NCBI GenBank assembly: GCA_964017235.1
Contig: OZ024936.1
Span: forward strand, 56,471,028 to 56,535,027
Direction of reading: 5' to 3'
Length of the DNA stretch: 64,000 bases
Source: Sabellastarte sp. h YS-2021
Lineage: Eukaryota > Annelida > Polychaeta > Sabellida > Sabellidae
The translations under genes and the position numbers were made by a program. The notes under the pieces were generated by a model. It saw only the letters and a program-made list of their open reading frames with translations, was not told where the DNA came from and did no database searches. This document shows positions 34,615 to 49,200 of the stretch, one piece after another (positions within the stretch are counted from its first letter, which is position 1; each line of letters begins with the position of its first letter).

Positions 34615-35819
34615 TTATTTGGGTATTTTCTGTTGCTCCATAATTGTCATTATTAAGGAACAGGCCTTGAGGGGTTGTGGGTAAATAGCATATATGAACA
34701 ATATACCTTCACTTAGGAGGTCATTTTTAGCCCTCATATCATCTAACAGCCCCATCAGTTTGAGATTGTTAGATTGAGTGCTGGTTTGGTCTTTTAACTG
34801 TTCCATAAATACCAGAATAGTTAATATTCATCACTGGGTATTGGTAGTTTGAGGATAGGCAGAATACAAGCAAACTCTGTCTTGGGGCTCTTAGAAGGTC
34901 ATATTTGGTCTCATTTTGTCCTCTAACAGCCCCTGTATATGATTTGATCGTAAAAGGTCAATGACACCTTTTGTTTATTGGAGACTTTCTAATATGCTAT
35001 CTTGCTTGCCTAGGGGCTTATTTGGGTATTTTCTTTTGCTCCATAATTGCTATTATTAATCAACAGCCTTGGTGGGTTGTGGGTAAATAGCTTATTTGAA
35101 CAATATACCTGCACTTAGGAGGTCATTTTTATGCACTTATAGCATCTAAAAGCCCCATAAGTTTGAGATTGTTACATTTAGTGCTGTTTTTTTTCTTTTA
35201 ACTGTTCCATAAATACCAGAAGTTTATATTCATCACTGGGTATTGACAGTCTGAGGTCAGGCAGAATACAAGCAAACTCTGTCTTGGGGCTCTTAGAAGG
35301 TCATATTTGGTCTCATTTTGTCCTCTAAAAGCCCCTGTATATGCCTTAATCATAAAAAATCAATGACAGCTTTTGTTTTTTGTGACTTTCTAATATGTTA
35401 GCTTCTTCGCCCAAGGGCTTATTTGAGTATTTTCTTTTGCTCCATAATTGCTATTATTAATCAACAGCCTTGGTGGGTTGTGGGTAAATAGCTTATTTGA
35501 ACAATATACCTGCACTTAGGAGGTCATTTTTATGCACTTATAGCATCTAAATCCCCATCAGTTTGAGATTGTTACATTTAGTGCTGTTTTTTTTCTTTTA
35601 ACTGTTCCATAAATACCAGAAGTTTATATTCATCACTGGGTATTGACAGTCTGAGGATAGGCAGAATACAAGCAAACTCTGTCTTGGGGCTCTTAGAAGG
35701 TCATATTTGGTCTCATTTTGTCCTCTAACAGCCCCTGTATATGACTTGATCATAAAAAATCAATGACAGATTTTGTTTTTTTGTGACTTTCTAATATGTT
35801 AGCTTGGTCGCCAAAGGGC
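34615..35819. repeat. A-B-B trimer (1205 bp)
   Basis: A 34615 (gaggggttg), B 35018 (gcttcttcgccc ending) and B 35419 (ttatttgagtatt, ctaaatcccc, gaggataggcag, gtcgccaaagg). It directly follows another trimer-bearing unit, so two extra-B events sit side by side. Confidence 0.9.
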
Positions 35820-37430
35820 TTATTTGGGTATTTTCTGTTGCTCCATAATTGTCATTATTAAGGAACAGGCCTTGAGGGGTTGTGGGTAAATAGCATATAT
35901 GAACAATATACCTTCACTTAGGAGGTCATTTTTAGCCCTCATATCATCTAACAGCCCCATCAGTTTGAGATTGTTAGATTGAGTGCTGGTTTGGTCTTTT
36001 AACTGTTCCATAAATACCAGAATAGTTAATATTCATCACTGGGTATTGGTAGTTTGAGGATAGGCAGAATACAAGCAAACTCTGTCTTGGGGCTCTTAGA
36101 AGGTCATATTTGGTCTCATTTTGTCCTCTAACAGCCCCTGTATATGATTTGATCGTAAAAGGTCAATGACACCTTTTGTTTATTGGAGTCTTTCTAATAT
36201 GCTATCTTGCTTCCCTAGGGGCTTATTTGGGTATTTTCTTTTGCTCCATAATTGCTATTATTAATCAATAGCCTTGGTGGGTTGTGGGTAAATAGCTTAT
36301 TTGAACAATCTACCTGCACTTAGGAGGTCATTTTTATGCACTTATAGCATCTAAAAGCCCCATAAGTTTGAGATTGTTACATTTAGTGCTGTTTTTTTTC
36401 TTTTAACTGTTCCATAAATACCAGAAGTTTATATTCATCACTGGGTATTGACAGTCTGAGGTCAGGCAGAATACAAGCAAACTCTGTCTTGGGGCTCTTA
36501 GAAGGTCATATTTGGTCTCATTTTGTCCTCTAACAGCCCCTGTATATGACTTGATCATAAAAAATCAATGACAGATTTTGTTTTTTTTTGTGACTTTCTA
36601 ATATGTTAGCTTGGTCACCCAAGGGCTTATTTGGGTATTTTCTGTTGCTCCATAATTGTCATTATTAAGGAACAGGCCTTGATGGGTTGTGGGTAAATAG
36701 CATATATGAACAATATACCTTCACTTAGGAGGTCATTTTTAGCCCTCATATCATCTAACAGCCCCATCAGTTTGAGATTGTTAGATTGAGTGCTGGTTTG
36801 GTCTTTTAACTGTTCCATAAATACCAGAATAGTTAATATTCATCACTGGGTATTGGTAGTTTGAGGATAGGCAGAATACAAGCAAACTCTGTCTTGGGGC
36901 TCTTAGAAGGTCATATTTGGTCTCATTTTGTCCTCTAACAGCCCCTGTATATGATTTGATCGTAAAAGGTCAATGACACCTTTTGTTTATTGGAGACTTT
37001 CTAATATGCTATCTTGCTTGCCTAGGAGCTTATTTGGGTATTTTCTTTTGCTCCATAATTGCAATTATTAATCAACAGCCTTGGTGGGTTGTGGGTAAAT
37101 AGCTTATTTGAACAATATACCTGCACTTAGGAGGTCATTTTTATGCACTTATAGCATCTAAAAGCCCCATAAGTTTGAGATTGTTACATTTAGTGCTGTT
37201 TTTTTCTTTTAACTGTTCCATAAATACCAGAAGTTTATATTCATCACTGGGTATTGACAGTCTGAGGTCAGGCAGAATACAAGCAAACTCTGTCTTGGGG
37301 CTCTTAGAAGGTCATATTTGGTCTCATTTTGTCCTCTAACAGCCCCTGTATATGACTTGATCATAAAAAATCAATGACAGATTTTGTTTTTTTGTGACTT
37401 TCTAATATGTTAGCTTGGTCACCCAAGGGC
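35820..37430. repeat. Two-dimer fragment of the 3.2 kb HOR (positions 1-2)
   Basis: Dimers at 35820 and 36627. The first has gaggggttg, private tggagtctttc, and the B1 signature (gcttccctagg, aatcaatagcc, caatctacc, long second T-tract). The second has gcaattatt and a private cttgcctaggagc. Positions 3 and 4 of the later HOR are absent. Confidence 0.83.
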
Positions 37431-40400
37431 TTATTTGGGTATTTTCTGTTGCTCCATAATTGTCATTATTAAGGAACAGGCCTTGAGGGGTTGTGGGTAA
37501 ATAGCATATATGAACAATATACCTTCACTTAGGAGGTCATTTTTAGCCCTCATATCATCTAACAGCCCCATCAGTTTGAGATTGTTAGATTGAGTGCTGG
37601 TTTGGTCTTTTAACTGTTCCATAAATACCAGAATAGTTAATATTCATCACTGGGTATTGGTAGTTTGAGGATAGGCAGAATACAAGCAAACTCTGTCTTG
37701 GGGCTCTTAGAAGGTCATATTTGGTCTCATTTTGTCCTCTAACAGCCCCTGTATATGATTTGATCGTAAAAGGTCAATGACACCTTTTGTTTATTGGAGA
37801 CTTTCTAATATGCTATCTTGCTTCCCTAGGGGCTTATTTGGGTATTTTCTTTTACTCCATAATTGCTATTATTAATCAATAGCCTTGGTGGGTTGTGGGT
37901 AAATAGCTTATTTGAACAATCTACCTGCACTTAGGAGGTCATTTTTATGCACTTATAGCATCTAAAAGCCCCATAAGTTTGAGATTGTTACATTTAGTGC
38001 TGTTTTTTTTCTTTTAACTGTTCCATAAATACCAGAAGTTTATATTCATCACTGGGTATTGACAGTCTGAGGTCAGGCAGAATACAAGCAAACTCTGTCT
38101 TGGGGCTCTTAGAAGGTCATATTTGGTCTCATTTTGTCCTCTAACAGCCCCTGTATATGACTTGATCATAAAAAATCAATGACAGATTTTGTTTTTTTGT
38201 GACTTTCTAATATGTTAGCTTGGTCACCCAAGGGCTTATTTGGGTATTTTCTGTTGCTCCATAATTGTCATTATTAAGGAACAGGCCTTGATGGGTTGTG
38301 GGTAAATAGCATATATGAACAATATACCTTCACTTAGGAGGTCATTTTTAGCCCTCATATCATCTAACAGCCCCATCAGTTTGAGATTGTTAGATTGAGT
38401 GCTGGTTTGGTCTTTTAACTGTTCCATAAATACCAGAATAGTTAATATTCATCACTGGGTATTGGTAGTTTGAGGATAGGCAGAATACAAGCAAACTCTG
38501 TCTTGGGGCTCTTAGAAGGTCATATTTGGTCTCATTTTGTCCTCTAACAGCCCCTGTATATGATTTGATCGTAAAAGGTCAATGACACCTTTTGTTTATT
38601 GGAGACTTTCTAATATGCTATCTTGCTTGCCTAGGGGCTTATTTGGGTATTTTCTTTTGCTCCATAATTGCAATTATTAATCAACAGCCTTGGTTGGTTG
38701 TGGGTAAATAGCTTATTTGAACAATATACCTGCACTTAGGAGGTCATTTTTATGCACTTATAGCATCTAAAAGCCCCATAAGTTTGAGATTGTTACATTT
38801 AGTGCTGTTTTTTTCTTTTAACTGTTCCATAAATACCAGAAGTTTATATTCATCACTGGGTATTGACAGTCTGAGGTCAGGCAGAATACAAGCAAACTCT
38901 GTCTTGGGGCTCTTAGAAGGTCATATTTGGTCTCATTTTGTCCTCTAACAGCCCCTGTATATGACTTGATCATAAAAAATCAATGACAGATTTTGTTTTT
39001 TTGTGACTTTCTAATATGTTAGCTTGGTCACCCAAGGGCTTATTTGGGTATTTTCTGTTGCTCCATAATTGTCATTATTAAGGAACAGGCCTTGATGGGT
39101 TGTGGGTAAATAGCATATATGAACAATATACCTTCACTTAGGAGTTCATTTTTAGCCCTCATATCATCTAACAGCCCCATCAGTTTGAGATTGTTAGATT
39201 GAGTGCTGGTTTGGTCTTTTAACTGTTCCATAAATACCAGAATAGTTAATATTCATCACTGGGTATTGGTAGTTTGAGGATAGGCAGAATACAAGCAAAC
39301 TCTGTCTTGGGGCTCTTAGAAGGTCATATTTGGTCTCATTTTGTCCTCTAACAGCCCCTGTATATGATTTGATCGTAAAAGGTCAATGACACCTTTTGTT
39401 TATTGGAGACTTTCTAATATGCTATCTTGCTTGCCTAGGGGCTTATTTGGGTATTTTCTTTTGCTCCATAATTGCAATTATTAATCAACAGCCTTGGTGG
39501 GTTGTGGGTAAATAGCTTATTTGAACAATATACCTGCACTTAGGAGGTCATTTTTATGCACTTATAGCATCTAAAAGCCCCATAAGTTTGAGATTGTTAC
39601 ATTTAGTGCTGTTTTTTTTCTTTTAACTGTTCCATAAATACCAGAAGTTTATATTCATCACTGGGTATTGACAGTCTGAGGTCAGGCAGAATACAAGCAA
39701 ACTCTGTCTTGGGGCTCTTAGAAGGTCATATTTGGTCTCATTTTGTCCTCTAACAGCCCCTGTATATGACTTGATCATAAAAAATCAATGACAGATTTTG
39801 TTTTTTTGTGACTTTCTAATATGTTAGCTTGGTCGCCCAAGGGCTTATTTGGGTATTTTCTGTTGCTCCATAATTGTCATTATTAAGGAACAGGCCTTGA
39901 TGGGTTGTGGGTAAATAGCATATATGAACAATATACCTTCACTTAGGAGTTCATTTTTAGCCCTCATATCATCTAACAGCCCCATCAGTTTGAGATTGTT
40001 AGATTGAGTGCTGGTTTGGTCTTTTAACTGTTCCATAAATACCAGAATAGTTAATATTCATCACTGGGTATTGGTAGTTTGAGGATAGGCAGAATACAAG
40101 CAAACTCTGTCTTGGGGCTCTTAGAAGGTCATATTTGGTCTCATTTTGTCCTCTAACAGCCCCTGTATATGATTTGATCGTAAAAGGTCAATGACACCTT
40201 TTGTTTATTGGAGACTTTCTAATATGCTATCTTGCTTGCCTAGGGGCTTATTTGGGTATTTTCTTTTGCTCCATAATTGCTATTATTAATCAACAGCCTT
40301 GGTGGGTTGTGGGTAAATAGCTTATTTGAACAATATACCTGCACTTAGGAGGTCATTTTTATGCACTTATAGCATCTAAAAGCCCCATAAGTTTGAGATT

Positions 40401-40650
40401 GTTACATTTAGTGCTGTTTTTTTTTCTTTTAACTGTTCCATGAATACCAGAAGTTTATATTCATCACTGGGTATTGACAGTCTGAGGTCAGGCAGAATAC
40501 AAGCAAACTCTGTCTTGGGGCTCTTAGAAGGTCATATTTGGTCTCATTTTGTCCTCTAACAGCCCCTGTATATGACTTGATCATAAAAAATCAATGACAG
40601 ATTTTGTTTTTTTGTGACTTTCTAATATGTTAGCTTGGTCGCCCAAGGGC
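37431..40650. repeat. Four-dimer HOR (~3.22 kb), leftmost four-dimer copy
   Basis: Dimers at 37431, 38236, 39040 and 39845. Position 1 has gaggggttg and B1 markers with ttttactcc. Position 2 has gcaattatt and private ggttggttg. Position 3 has the gagttcattt variant (D29E) with gcaattatt. Position 4 has gagttcattt as well, with gctattatt and ccatgaatacc, so it looks like a position-3 A joined to a position-4 B. Confidence 0.85.
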
Positions 40651-43067
40651 TTATTTGGGTATTTTCTGTTGCTCCATAATTGTCATTATTAAGGAACAGG
40701 CCTTGATGGGTTGTGGGTAAATAGTATATATGAACAATATACCTTCACTTAGGAGGTCATTTTTAGCCCTCATATCATCTAACAGCCCCATCAGTTTGAG
40801 ATTGTTAGATTGAGTGCTGGTTTGGTCTTTTAACTGTTCCATAAATACCAGAATAGTTAATATTCATCACTGGGTATTGGTAGTTTGAGGATAGGCAGAA
40901 TACAAGCAAACTCTGTCTTGGGGCTCTTAGAAGGTCATATTTGGTCTCATTTTGTCCTCTAACAGCCCCTGTATATGATTTGATCGTAAAAGGTCAATGA
41001 CACCTTTTGTTTATTGGAGACTTTCTAATATGCTATCTTGCTTCCCTAGGGGCTTATTTGGGTATTTTCTTTTGCTCCATAATTGCTATTATTAATCAAT
41101 AGCCTTGGTGGGTTGTGGGTAAATAGCTTATTTGAACAATCTACCTGCACTTAGGAGGTCATTTTTATGCACTTATAGCATCTAAAAGCCCCATAAGTTT
41201 GAGATTGTTACATTTAGTGCTGTTTTTTTTCTTTTAACTGTTCCATAAATACCAGAAGTTTATATTCATCACTGGGTATTGACAGTCTGAGGTCAGGCAG
41301 AATACAAGCAAACTCTGTCTTGGGGCTCTTAGAAGGTCATATTTGGTCTCATTTTGTCCTCTAACAGCCCCTGTATATGACTTGATCATAAAAAATCAAT
41401 GACAGATTTTGTTTTTTTTGTGACTTTCTAATATGTTAGCTTGGTCACCCAAGGGCTTATTTGGGTATTTTCTGTTGCTCCATAATTGTCATTATTAAGG
41501 AACAGGCCTTGATGGGTTGTGGGTAAATAGCATATATGAACAATATACCTTCACTTAGGAGGTCATTTTTAGCCCTCATATCATCTAACAGCCCCATCAG
41601 TTTGAGATTGTTAGATTGAGTGCTGGTTTGGTCTTTTAACTGTTCCATAAATACCAGAATAGTTAATATTCATCACTGGGTATTGGTAGTTTGAGGATAG
41701 GCAGAATACAAGCAAACTCTGTCTTGGGGCTCTTAGAAGGTCATATTTGGTCTCATTTTGTCCTCTAACAGCCCCTGTATATGATTTGATCGTAAAAGGT
41801 CAATGACACCTTTTGTTTATTGGAGACTTTCTAATATGCTATCTTGCTTGCCTAGGGGCTTATTTGGGTATTTTCTTTTGCTCCATAATTGCAATTATTA
41901 ATCAACAGCCTTGGTGGGTTGTGGGTAAATAGCTTATTTGAACAATATACCTGCACTTAGGAGGTCATTTTTATGCACTTATAGCATCTAAAAGCCCCAT
42001 AAGTTTGAGATTGTTACATTTAGTGCTGTTTTTTTTCTTTTAACTGTTCCATAAATACCAGAAGTTTATATTCATCACTGGGTATTGACAGTCTGAGGTC
42101 AGGCAGAATACAAGCAAACTCTGTCTTGGGGCTCTTAGAAGGTCATATTTGGTCTCATTTTGTCCTCTAACAGCCCCTGTATATGACTTGATCATAAAAA
42201 ATCAATGACAGATTTTGTTTTTTTGTGACTTTCTAATATGTTAGCTTGGTCACCCAAGGGCTTATTTGGGTATTTTCTGTTGCTCCATAATTGTCATTAT
42301 TAAGGAACAGGCCTTGATGGGTTGTGGGTAAATAGCATATATGAACAATATACCTTCACTTAGGAGTTCATTTTTAGCCCTCATATCATCTAACAGCCCC
42401 ATCAGTTTGAGATTGTTAGATTGAGTGCTGGTTTGGTCTTTTAACTGTTCCATAAATACCAGAATAGTTAATATTCATCACTGGGTATTGGTAGTTTGAG
42501 GATAGGCAGAATACAAGCAAACTCTGTCTTGGGGCTCTTAGAAGGTCATATTTGGTCTCATTTTGTCCTCTAACAGCCCCTGTATATGATTTGATCGTAA
42601 AAGGTCAATGACACCTTTTGTTTATTGGAGACTTTCTAATATGCTATCTTGCTTGCCTAGGGGCTTATTTGGGTATTTTCTTTTGCTCCATAATTGCTAT
42701 TATTAATCAACAGCCTTGGTGGGTTGTGGGTAAATAGCTTATTTGAACAATATACCTGCACTTAGGAGGTCATTTTTATGCACTTATAGCATCTAAAAGC
42801 CCCATAAGTTTGAGATTGTTACATTTAGTGCTGTTTTTTTTTCTTTTAACTGTTCCATGAATACCAGAAGTTTATATTCATCACTGGGTATTGACAGTCT
42901 GAGGTCAGGCAGAATACAAGCAAACTCTGTCTTGGGGCTCTTAGAAGGTCATATTTGGTCTCATTTTGTCCTCTAACAGCCCCTGTATATGACTTGATCA
43001 TAAAAAATCAATGACAGATTTTGTTTTTTTGTGACTTTCTAATATGTTAGCTTGGTCGCCCAAGGGC
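40651..43067. repeat. Shortened HOR, three dimers (2417 bp)
   Basis: Dimers at 40651, 41457 and 42262. Position 1 has aatagtatatatg (A40T) and the B1 markers, and position 2 has gcaattatt. The last dimer pairs the position-3 A (gagttcattt) with the position-4 B (gctattatt, ccatgaatacc, gtcgcccaagg). One B3-A4 segment of about 805 bp is missing relative to the next copy. Confidence 0.88.
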
Positions 43068-46000
43068 TTATTTGGGTATTTTCTGTTGCTCCATAATTGT
43101 TATTATTAAGGAACAGGCCTTGATGGGTTGTGGGTAAATAGTATATATGAACAATATACCTTCACTTAGGAGGTCATTTTTAGCCCTCATATCATCTAAC
43201 AGCCCCATCAGTTTGAGATTGTTAGATTGAGTGCTGGTTTGGTCTTTTAACTGTTCCATAAATACCAGAATAGTTAATATTCATCACTGGGTATTGGTAG
43301 TTTGAGGATAGGCAGAATACAAGCAAACTCTGTCTTGGGGCTCTTAGAAGGTCATATTTGGTCTCATTTTGTCCTCTAACAGCCCCTGTATATGATTTGA
43401 TCGTAAAAGGTCAATGACACCTTTTGTTTATTGGAGACTTTCTAATATGCTATCTTGCTTCCCTAGGGGCTTATTTGGGTATTTTCTTTTGCTCCATAAT
43501 TGCTATTATTAATCAATAGCCTTGGTGGGTTGTGGGTAAATAGCTTATTTGAACAATCTACCTGCACTTAGGAGGTCATTTTTATGCACTTATAGCATCT
43601 AAAAGCCCCATAAGTTTGAGATTGTTACATTTAGTGCTGTTTTTTTTCTTTTAACTGTTCCATAAATACCAGAAGTTTATATTCATCACTGGGTATTGAC
43701 AGTCTGAGGTCAGGCAGAATACAAGCAAACTCTGTCTTGGGGCTCTTAGAAGGTCATATTTGGTCTCATTTTGTCCTCTAACAGCCCCTGTATATGACTT
43801 GATCATAAAAAATCAATGACAGATTTTGTTTTTTTTTGTGACTTTCTAATATGTTAGCTTGGTCACCCAAGGGCTTATTTGGGTATTTTCTGTTGCTCCA
43901 TAATTGTCATTATTAAGGAACAGGCCTTGATGGGTTGTGGGTAAATAGCATATATGAACAATATACCTTCACTTAGGAGGTCATTTTTAGCCCTCATATC
44001 ATCTAACAGCCCCATCAGTTTGAGATTGTTAGATTGAGTGCTGGTTTGGTCTTTTAACTGTTCCATAAATACCAGAATAGTTAATATTCATCACTGGGTA
44101 TTGGTAGTTTGAGGATAGGCAGAATACAAGCAAACTCTGTCTTGGGGCTCTTAGAAGGTCATATTTGGTCTCATTTTGTCCTCTAACAGCCCCTGTATAT
44201 GATTTGATCGTAAAAGGTCAATGACACCTTTTGTTTATTGGAGACTTTCTAATATGCTATCTTGCTTGCCTAGGGGCTTATTTGGGTATTTTCTTTTGCT
44301 CCATAATTGCAATTATTAATCAACAGCCTTGGTGGGTTGTGGGTAAATAGCTTATTTGAACAATATACCTGCACTTAGGAGGTCATTTTTATGCACTTAT
44401 AGCATCTAAAAGCCCCATAAGTTTGAGATTGTTACATTTAGTGCTGTTTTTTTTCTTTTAACTGTTCCATAAATACCAGAAGTTTATATTCATCACTGGG
44501 TATTGACAGTCTGAGGTCAGGCAGAATACAAGCAAACTCTGTCTTGGGGCTCTTAGAAGGTCATATTTGGTCTCATTTTGTCCTCTAACAGCCCCTGTAT
44601 ATGACTTGATCATAAAAAATCAATGACAGATTTTGTTTTTTTGTGACTTTCTAATATGTTAGCTTGGTCACCCAAGGGCTTATTTGGGTATTTTCTGTTG
44701 CTCCATAATTGTCATTATTAAGGAACAGGCCTTGATGGGTTGTGGGTAAATAGCATATATGAACAATATACCTTCACTTAGGAGTTCATTTTTAGCCCTC
44801 ATATCATCTAACAGCCCCATCAGTTTGAGATTGTTAGATTGAGTGCTGGTTTGGTCTTTTAACTGTTCCATAAATACCAGAATAGTTAATATTCATCACT
44901 GGGTATTGGTAGTTTGAGGATAGGCAGAATACAAGCAAACTCTGTCTTGGGGCTCTTAGAAGGTCATATTTGGTCTCATTTTGTCCTCTAACAGCCCCTG
45001 TATATGATTTGATCGTAAAAGGTCAATGACACCTTTTGTTTATTGGAGACTTTCTAATATGCTATCTTGCTTGCCTAGGGGCTTATTTGGGTATTTTCTT
45101 TTGCTCCATAATTGCAATTATTAATCAACAGCCTTGGTGGGTTGTGGGTAAATAGCTTATTTGAACAATATACCTGCACTTAGGAGGTCATTTTTATGCA
45201 CTTATAGCATCTAAAAGCCCCATAAGTTTGAGATTGTTACATTTAGTGCTGTTTTTTTTCTTTTAACTGTTCCATAAATACCAGAAGTTTATATTCATCA
45301 CTGGGTATTGACAGTCTGAGGTCAGGCAGAATACAAGCAAACTCTGTCTTGGGGCTCTTAGAAGGTCATATTTGGTCTCATTTTGTCCTCTAACAGCCCC
45401 TGTATATGACTTGATCATAAAAAATCAATGACAGATTTTGTTTTTTTGTGACTTTCTAATATGTTAGCTTGGTCACCCAAGGGCTTATTTGGGTATTTTC
45501 TGTTGCTCCATAATTGTCATTATTAAGGAACAGGCCTTGATGGGTTGTGGGTAAATAGCATATATGAACAATATACCTTCACTTAGGAGGTCATTTTTAG
45601 CCCTCATATCATCTAACAGCCCCATCAGTTTGAGATTGTTAGATTGAGTGCTGGTTTGGTCTTTTAACTGTTCCATAAATACCAGAATAGTTAATATTCA
45701 TCACTGGGTATTGGTAGTTTGAGGATAGGCAGAATACAAGCAAACTCTGTCTTGGGGCTCTTAGAAGGTCATATTTGGTCTCATTTTGTCCTCTAACAGC
45801 CCCTGTATATGATTTGATCGTAAAAGGTCAATGACACCTTTTGTTTATTGGAGACTTTCTAATATGCTATCTTGCTTGCCTAGGGGCTTATTTGGGTATT
45901 TTCTTTTGCTCCATAATTGCTATTATTAATCAACAGCCTTGGTGGGTTGTGGGTAAATAGCTTATTTGAACAATATACCTGCACTTAGGAGGTCATTTTT

Positions 46001-46291
46001 ATGCACTTATAGCATCTAAAAGCCCCATAAGTTTGAGATTGTTACATTTAGTGCTGTTTTTTTTTTCTTTTAACTGTTCCATGAATACCAGAAGTTTATA
46101 TTCATCACTGGGTATTGACAGTCTGAGGTCAGGCAGAATACAAGCAAACTCTGTCTTGGGGCTCTTAGAAGGTCATATTTGGTCTCATTTTGTCCTCTAA
46201 CAGCCCCTGTATATGACTTGATCATAAAAAATCAATGACAGATTTTGTTTTTTTGTGACTTTCTAATATGTTAGCTTGGTCGCCCAAGGGC
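43068..46291. repeat. Four-dimer HOR (~3.22 kb), full copy
   Basis: Dimers at 43068, 43875, 44680 and 45485. Position 1: aatagtatatatg, private attgttattatt, B1 markers. Position 2: gcaattatt. Position 3: gagttcattt with gcaattatt. Position 4: standard A with gctattatt, ccatgaatacc and gtcgcccaagg in B. Length 3224 bp, the same as the next copy. Confidence 0.9.
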
Positions 46292-49200
46292 TTATTTGGG
46301 TATTTTCTGTTGCTCCATAATTGTCATTATTAAGGAACAGGCCTTGATGGGTTGTGGGTAAATAGTATATATGAACAATATACCTTCACTTAGGAGGTCA
46401 TTTTTAGCCCTCATATCATCTAACAGCCCCATCAGTTTGAGATTGTTAGATTGAGTGCTGGTTTGGTCTTTTAACTGTTCCATAAATACCAGAATAGTTA
46501 ATATTCATCACTGGGTATTGGTAGTTTGAGGATAGGCAGAATACAAGCAAACTCTGTCTTGGGGCTCTTAGAAGGTCATATTTGGTCTCATTTTGTCCTC
46601 TAACAGCCCCTGTATATGATTTGATCGTAAAAGGTCAATGACACCTTTTGTTTATTGGAGACTTTCTAATATGCTATCTTGCTTCCCTAGGGGCTTATTT
46701 GGGTATTTTCTTTTGCTCCATAATTGCTATTATTAATCAATAGCCTTGGTGGGTTGTGGGTAAATAGCTTATTTGAACAATCTACCTGCACTTAGGAGGT
46801 CATTTTTATGCACTTATAGCATCTAAAAGCCCCATAAGTTTGAGATTGTTACATTTAGTGCTGTTTTTTTTCTTTTAACTGTTCCATAAATACCAGAAGT
46901 TTATATTCATCACTGGGTATTGACAGTCTGAGGTCAGGCAGAATACAAGCAAACTCTGTCTTGGGGCTCTTAGAAGGTCATATTTGGTCTCATTTTGTCC
47001 TCTAACAGCCCCTGTATATGACTTGATCATAAAAAATCAATGACAGATTTTGTTTTTTTTTGTGACTTTCTAATATGTTAGCTTGGTCACCCAAGGGCTT
47101 ATTTGGGTATTTCCTGTTGCTCCATAATTGTCATTATTAAGGAACAGGCCTTGATGGGTTGTGGGTAAATAGCATATATGAACAATATACCTTCACTTAG
47201 GAGGTCATTTTTAGCCCTCATATCATCTAACAGCCCCATCAGTTTGAGATTGTTAGATTGAGTGCTGGTTTGGTCTTTTAACTGTTCCATAAATACCAGA
47301 ATAGTTAATATTCATCACTGGGTATTGGTAGTTTGAGGATAGGCAGAATACAAGCAAACTCTGTCTTGGGGCTCTTAGAAGGTCATATTTGGTCTCATTT
47401 TGTCCTCTAACAGCCCCTGTATATGATTTGATCGTAAAAGGTCAATGACACCTTTTGTTTATTGGAGACTTTCTAATATGCTATCTTGCTTGCCTAGGGG
47501 CTTATTTGGGTATTTTCTTTTGCTCCATAATTGCAATTATTAATCAACAGCCTTGGTGGGTTGTGGGTAAATAGCTTATTTGAACAATATACCTGCACTT
47601 AGGAGGTCATTTTTATGCACTTATAGCATCTAAAAGCCCCATAAGTTTGAGATTGTTACATTTAGTGCTGTTTTTTTTTCTTTTAACTGTTCCATAAATA
47701 CCAGAAGTTTATATTCATCACTGGGTATTGACAGTCTGAGGTCAGGCAGAATACAAGCAAACTCTGTCTTGGGGCTCTTAGAAGGTCATATTTGGTCTCA
47801 TTTTGTCCTCTAACAGCCCCTGTATATGACTTGATCATAAAAAATCAATGACAGATTTTGTTTTTTTGTGACTTTCTAATATGTTAGCTTGGTCACCCAA
47901 GGGCTTATTTGGGTATTTTCTGTTGCTCCATAATTGTCATTATTAAGGAACAGGCCTTGATGGGTTGTGGGTAAATAGCATATATGAACAATATACCTTC
48001 ACTTAGGAGTTCATTTTTAGCCCTCATATCATCTAACAGCCCCATCAGTTTGAGATTGTTAGATTGAGTGCTGGTTTGGTCTTTTAACTGTTCCATAAAT
48101 ACCAGAATAGTTAATATTCATCACTGGGTATTGGTAGTTTGAGGATAGGCAGAATACAAGCAAACTCTGTCTTGGGGCTCTTAGAAGGTCATATTTGGTC
48201 TCATTTTGTCCTCTAACAGCCCCTGTATATGATTTGATCGTAAAAGGTCAATGACACCTTTTGTTTATTGGAGACTTTCTAATATGCTATCTTGCTTGCC
48301 TAGGGGCTTATTTGGGTATTTTCTTTTGCTCCATAATTGCAATTATTAATCAACAGCCTTGGTGGGTTGTGGGTAAATAGCTTATTTGAACAATATACCT
48401 GCACTTAGGAGGTCATTTTTATGCACTTATAGCATCTAAAAGCCCCATAAGTTTGAGATTGTTACATTTAGTGCTGTTTTTTTTCTTTTAACTGTTCCAT
48501 AAATACCAGAAGTTTATATTCATCACTGGGTATTGACAGTCTGAGGTCAGGCAGAATACAAGCAAACTCTGTCTTGGGGCTCTTAGAAGGTCATATTTGG
48601 TCTCATTTTGTCCTCTAACAGCCCCTGTATATGACTTGATCATAAAAAATCAATGACAGATTTTGTTTTTTTGTGACTTTCTAATATGTTAGCTTGGTCA
48701 CCCAAGGGCTTATTTGGGTATTTTCTGTTGCTCCATAATTGTCATTATTAAGGAACAGGCCTTGATGGGTTGTGGGTAAATAGCATATATGAACAATATA
48801 CCTTCACTTAGGAGGTCATTTTTAGCCCTCATATCATCTAACAGCCCCATCAGTTTGAGATTGTTAGATTGAGTGCTGGTTTGGTCTTTTAACTGTTCCA
48901 TAAATACCAGAATAGTTAATATTCATCACTGGGTATTGGTAGTTTGAGGATAGGCAGAATACAAGCAAACTCTGTCTTGGGGCTCTTAGAAGGTCATATT
49001 TGGTCTCATTATGTCCTCTAACAGCCCCTGTATATGATTTGATCGTAAAAGGTCAATGACACCTTTTGTTTATTGGAGACTTTCTAATATGCTATCTTGC
49101 TTGCCTAGGGGCTTATTTGGGTATTTTCTTTTGCTCCATAATTGCTATTATTAATCAACAGCCTTGGTGGGTTGTGGGTAAATAGCTTATTTGAACAATA

